Shown here one piece after another: positions 62,047-64,000 of a DNA stretch of 64,000 nucleotides. The DNA is from Odoribacter splanchnicus DSM 20712. GTDB taxonomy: Bacteria > Bacteroidota > Bacteroidia > Bacteroidales > Marinifilaceae. A program made the position numbers and the translations under genes. How positions within the stretch are numbered: the stretch's first letter is position 1; every line of letters begins with the position of its first letter. The stretch is from assembly GCF_000190535.1 (NCBI RefSeq), contig NC_015160.1, positions 3,534,001 to 3,598,000 of the forward strand, given 5' to 3'. The notes beneath the pieces are model-generated. The model was given only the letters and a program-made list of their open reading frames with translations, searched no databases and had not been told where the DNA came from.

Positions 62047-62989
62047 CGAAATCGCAGAAATTACGGGTGGTGAGGTGTTGGCTACTCCTGAATATTTGCA
62101 AGCCCAGGAGGTTGAGGATTGGGGGTATATCGTGCATGATTCGTTTGTACTCCCTTTTTACATCAAAAAGAAATTGTTTTTCAGGTATTTATTGTTTACT
62201 CTGGGAGATTCCGGAGTTACAACGGAGGACAGGATAAGTTACCTTTTGAATGAAGTTACCGGATTTATCAAAAAGAATTTACCGGTAGATTTTATTCTGA
62301 CACAACATGTCACAGCTTTGTTCAGTTGTTGTCCTCAAGGTTCGGTAAATTGTTTTTTTGGTTCTTACGTGGTGGACTTATCTTTGGATGAGGATGCGTT
62401 GTTTGCCAATTTACATACGAAACATCGTAATGTTATAAAAAAAGCTGAAAAAGATGGCGTAAGGGTGAGTTGTGGGGTAGAAAACCGGGGTGTTTGTGAA
62501 GCTTTGATACAGTCAACCTTGGAACGCCAGCATATCGGGCTTCTCAGTCAAGGTATGCTGGAGGGTTTATCAAGAGTGAAACATATTGATTATTGGGTTG
62601 CGAGTTTTGAGGGAGAACTTCAGGGGGCTGCAATTCTGTTATGGAGTGAAAATCGTTCTGCCTATTATATGTTTGGCGGCTCTGCCGTTAAGCCGCATGC
62701 CGGTGCCATGAATTTATTGCATTGGTCTGCCATGAAGCTTATGAAGGAACGCGGTGTGAAGTATTATGATTTTGTCGGGGCGCGTATCAATCCGGATGAA
62801 GGAAGTAAATATGAAGGAATACAGCGTTTTAAGAGCCGTTTCGGAGGAGAATTGAAAAAAGGGTATCTCTGGAAGATGCCGCTAAATAAATTCAAATATA
62901 AGCTATTTTGTTGGTTGGTTGCTGCTAAACAGGGCAGGAATTATTGTGGGGATGTCATAGATCAGGAACGGAAAAGGGGTAATTATTGA
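62024..62989 (+). CDS. FemAB/GNAT-fold acyltransferase
   Basis: A 321-residue protein. The second half has the FemAB-like GNAT fold: LFANLHTKHRNVIKKAEKDGVRVSC (conserved K/R-rich helix), ELQGAAILLWSENRSAYYMFGGS, then AMNLLHWSAMKLMKERGVKYYDFVG and IQRFKSRFGGEL. FemAB proteins move amino acids from aminoacyl-tRNA onto peptidoglycan precursors; relatives in polysaccharide loci probably attach amino-acyl or acyl groups to sugars. It is the third acyl-decorating enzyme of locus 2. It starts inside the glycosyltransferase gene. Confidence 0.85.
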   Translation: MRITKDYSEIAEITGGEVLATPEYLQAQEVEDWGYIVHDSFVLPFYIKKKLFFRYLLFTLGDSGVTTEDRISYLLNEVTGFIKKNLPVDFILTQHVTALFSCCPQGSVNCFFGSYVVDLSLDEDALFANLHTKHRNVIKKAEKDGVRVSCGVENRGVCEALIQSTLERQHIGLLSQGMLEGLSRVKHIDYWVASFEGELQGAAILLWSENRSAYYMFGGSAVKPHAGAMNLLHWSAMKLMKERGVKYYDFVGARINPDEGSKYEGIQRFKSRFGGELKKGYLWKMPLNKFKYKLFCWLVAAKQGRNYCGDVIDQERKRGNY

Positions 62990-62994
62990 TTGGT

Positions 62995-64000
62995 ATGGCT
63001 GATTGTCTGCTGACTTTGGATTATGAGCTTTTTTTTCAGAAAAGTGGTGATGCTTCTGTTTCTCTTTTGAAGCCGACGGCTGAGCTGTTGGAGGTGTTGG
63101 AAAGGATTGGTGGGAAAGCTGTTTTTTTTGTTGATACGATTTATTTGAATCTGCTTAAAAAATCGGAGATACCTCAGGATGCGGAGTTGTATGGGAAATT
63201 TGAAAGCCAGCTTCAGGAAATTGTAATCCGTGGACACCGGATTGAGTTACATCTCCATCCTCATTGGCTGGATGTCCGTAAGGAAAATAATGAATGGGTA
63301 TTTCAGTCCTATAAGCATTATAAACTGAATAGTTTGACCGAAGAAAAGATTATTGAGTTGTTTCAGGAAGGGGTGGAGCTTCTGAATCATATTGCACGGA
63401 AAGCTGTTCCCGATTATGCAGTTTGTGCCTTTCGTGCCGGGGGATGGTGTGTTGAGCCATTTGAAAAATTGCGTTCTGCTTTTCAGATTTGTGGAATAAA
63501 AGTCGATTCTTCGGTGGTTCCCGGAATGCGATTAGACGGAGAAGTGCATGCTTTGGATTATTCCGGACTAAAGTCTAACGCATTTTACAGGTTTTCGGAT
63601 GATGTGCGGATTCCTGATAAAAATGGAAAGACAATAGAGTTGCCTGTCAATGGTTATTATATGTCACGGTGGGAAAAAATAGCATTTGCACTGGGACGCA
63701 AAATGAACCGGAAAAATGCTGAAATATTTGGTGATGGAAAAGGCATAAGTGTTATTGCTGCTGTTTCTGTCCGGAAGCGTTTCATGTCTTTCCTGCAAAA
63801 AGGGAAATATTTTAATCAGTTTATGCTGGACGGATATATAAATTCGGTCCTGATTGAAAGAAAAGTATCCCAAAGCGAATTACCGTTTGTCAGTATAGTA
63901 GCCCATCCTAAAACATTAACTCTTTCTTCATTGCGTGCTGTAGAATATTTAGCTGCAAAGGGCCATCATTTTCGTTCTCTTACGGAGATTTTGGAGAAAT
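62995..64000 (+). CDS. Polysaccharide deacetylase-like protein, 5' part
   Basis: The frame from ATG 62995 stays open to the right edge (335 codons), so the gene continues outside. CLLTLDYELFF holds the first acidic motif of NodB-like deacetylases and HRIELHLHPHW the HxxxHxH metal motif; FRAGGWCVEPFEKL and VSIVAHPKTL follow. It is expected to remove an acetyl group from an amino sugar, perhaps in or beside the locus 2 polymer. It starts 5 bp after the FemAB-like gene. Confidence 0.82.
   Translation, partial: MADCLLTLDYELFFQKSGDASVSLLKPTAELLEVLERIGGKAVFFVDTIYLNLLKKSEIPQDAELYGKFESQLQEIVIRGHRIELHLHPHWLDVRKENNEWVFQSYKHYKLNSLTEEKIIELFQEGVELLNHIARKAVPDYAVCAFRAGGWCVEPFEKLRSAFQICGIKVDSSVVPGMRLDGEVHALDYSGLKSNAFYRFSDDVRIPDKNGKTIELPVNGYYMSRWEKIAFALGRKMNRKNAEIFGDGKGISVIAAVSVRKRFMSFLQKGKYFNQFMLDGYINSVLIERKVSQSELPFVSIVAHPKTLTLSSLRAVEYLAAKGHHFRSLTEILEK

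Noticed and set aside
1-64000. CRISPR arrays, tRNA and rRNA genes
   Set aside because: No regularly spaced repeat, cloverleaf with CCA end or rRNA segment was recognised by eye; a dedicated tRNA search was not possible.

Overview
The window is chromosomal DNA from a member of the Bacteroidota, most likely order Bacteroidales. The evidence is -7 promoter boxes of the form TAnnTTTG paired with an upstream TTG/TTTG at about 18-20 bp, a UpxY-type capsule antiterminator, weak Shine-Dalgarno sequences, and families typical of the phylum (DUF4129, DUF4350, DUF6266, DUF5684). Genus cannot be fixed from sequence alone; Odoribacteraceae is only a guess.

Bases 1-25,050 are mostly core genome: the end of an M23 peptidase gene, DUF58, trxA, dnaE and purN, the acpP-fabF-rnc operon, efp, and a DUF5684 membrane protein. 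A 574-bp inverted-repeat element (a MITE candidate with a 6-bp target duplication) follows, then RDD and the SpoIIM/membrane protein/DUF4129/DUF4350/MoxR/DUF58 operon, an MFS exporter, a LUD protein, a porin, a DUF2059 protein, topB and a DUF6266 gene.

From about 25.3 kb to the right edge there are two surface-polysaccharide loci. Locus 1 (26,288-47,969) encodes a flippase, sugar aminotransferases, ATP-grasp, GNATs, an O-antigen polymerase, glycosyltransferases and the dTDP-rhamnose genes, ending in UpxY. Inside it lies a compact acyl-building module (malonyltransferase, two carrier proteins, ketoreductase, AMP-ligase, KAS III, metallo-hydrolase) in very AT-rich DNA. That module probably makes a short 3-hydroxyacyl group to decorate an amino sugar. 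The dTDP-rhamnose genes are interrupted by two nucleotidyltransferase/HEPN toxin-antitoxin pairs, each with its own promoter, and rfbD is broken by an internal deletion. Locus 2 (50,168 to past the edge) encodes UDP-ManNAcA synthesis, a 4,6-dehydratase, tandem DegT proteins (the second lacks the PLP lysine), an LpxD-like acyltransferase, a second flippase, glycosyltransferase, FemAB-like and deacetylase genes.

The most interesting structure is a candidate DNA-inversion switch linking the loci. A serine invertase gene (25,555-26,171) sits beside three copies of the 20-bp site aattaaattctgatttaatt: A (25,318-25,337, inverted), B (26,235-26,254, just before locus 1) and C (50,070-50,089, just before locus 2). 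Next to A, inside the A-B segment, is an excellent promoter that now points away from both loci into a strong terminator hairpin formed by site A itself. A x B inversion would aim it at locus 1 and A x C inversion at locus 2. No canonical promoter was seen between B or C and the genes they precede. The invertase needs a -1 frameshift at an A AAA AAG heptamer to gain its C-terminal helix-turn-helix. It may therefore be regulated by frameshifting, phase-variable, or recently inactivated.
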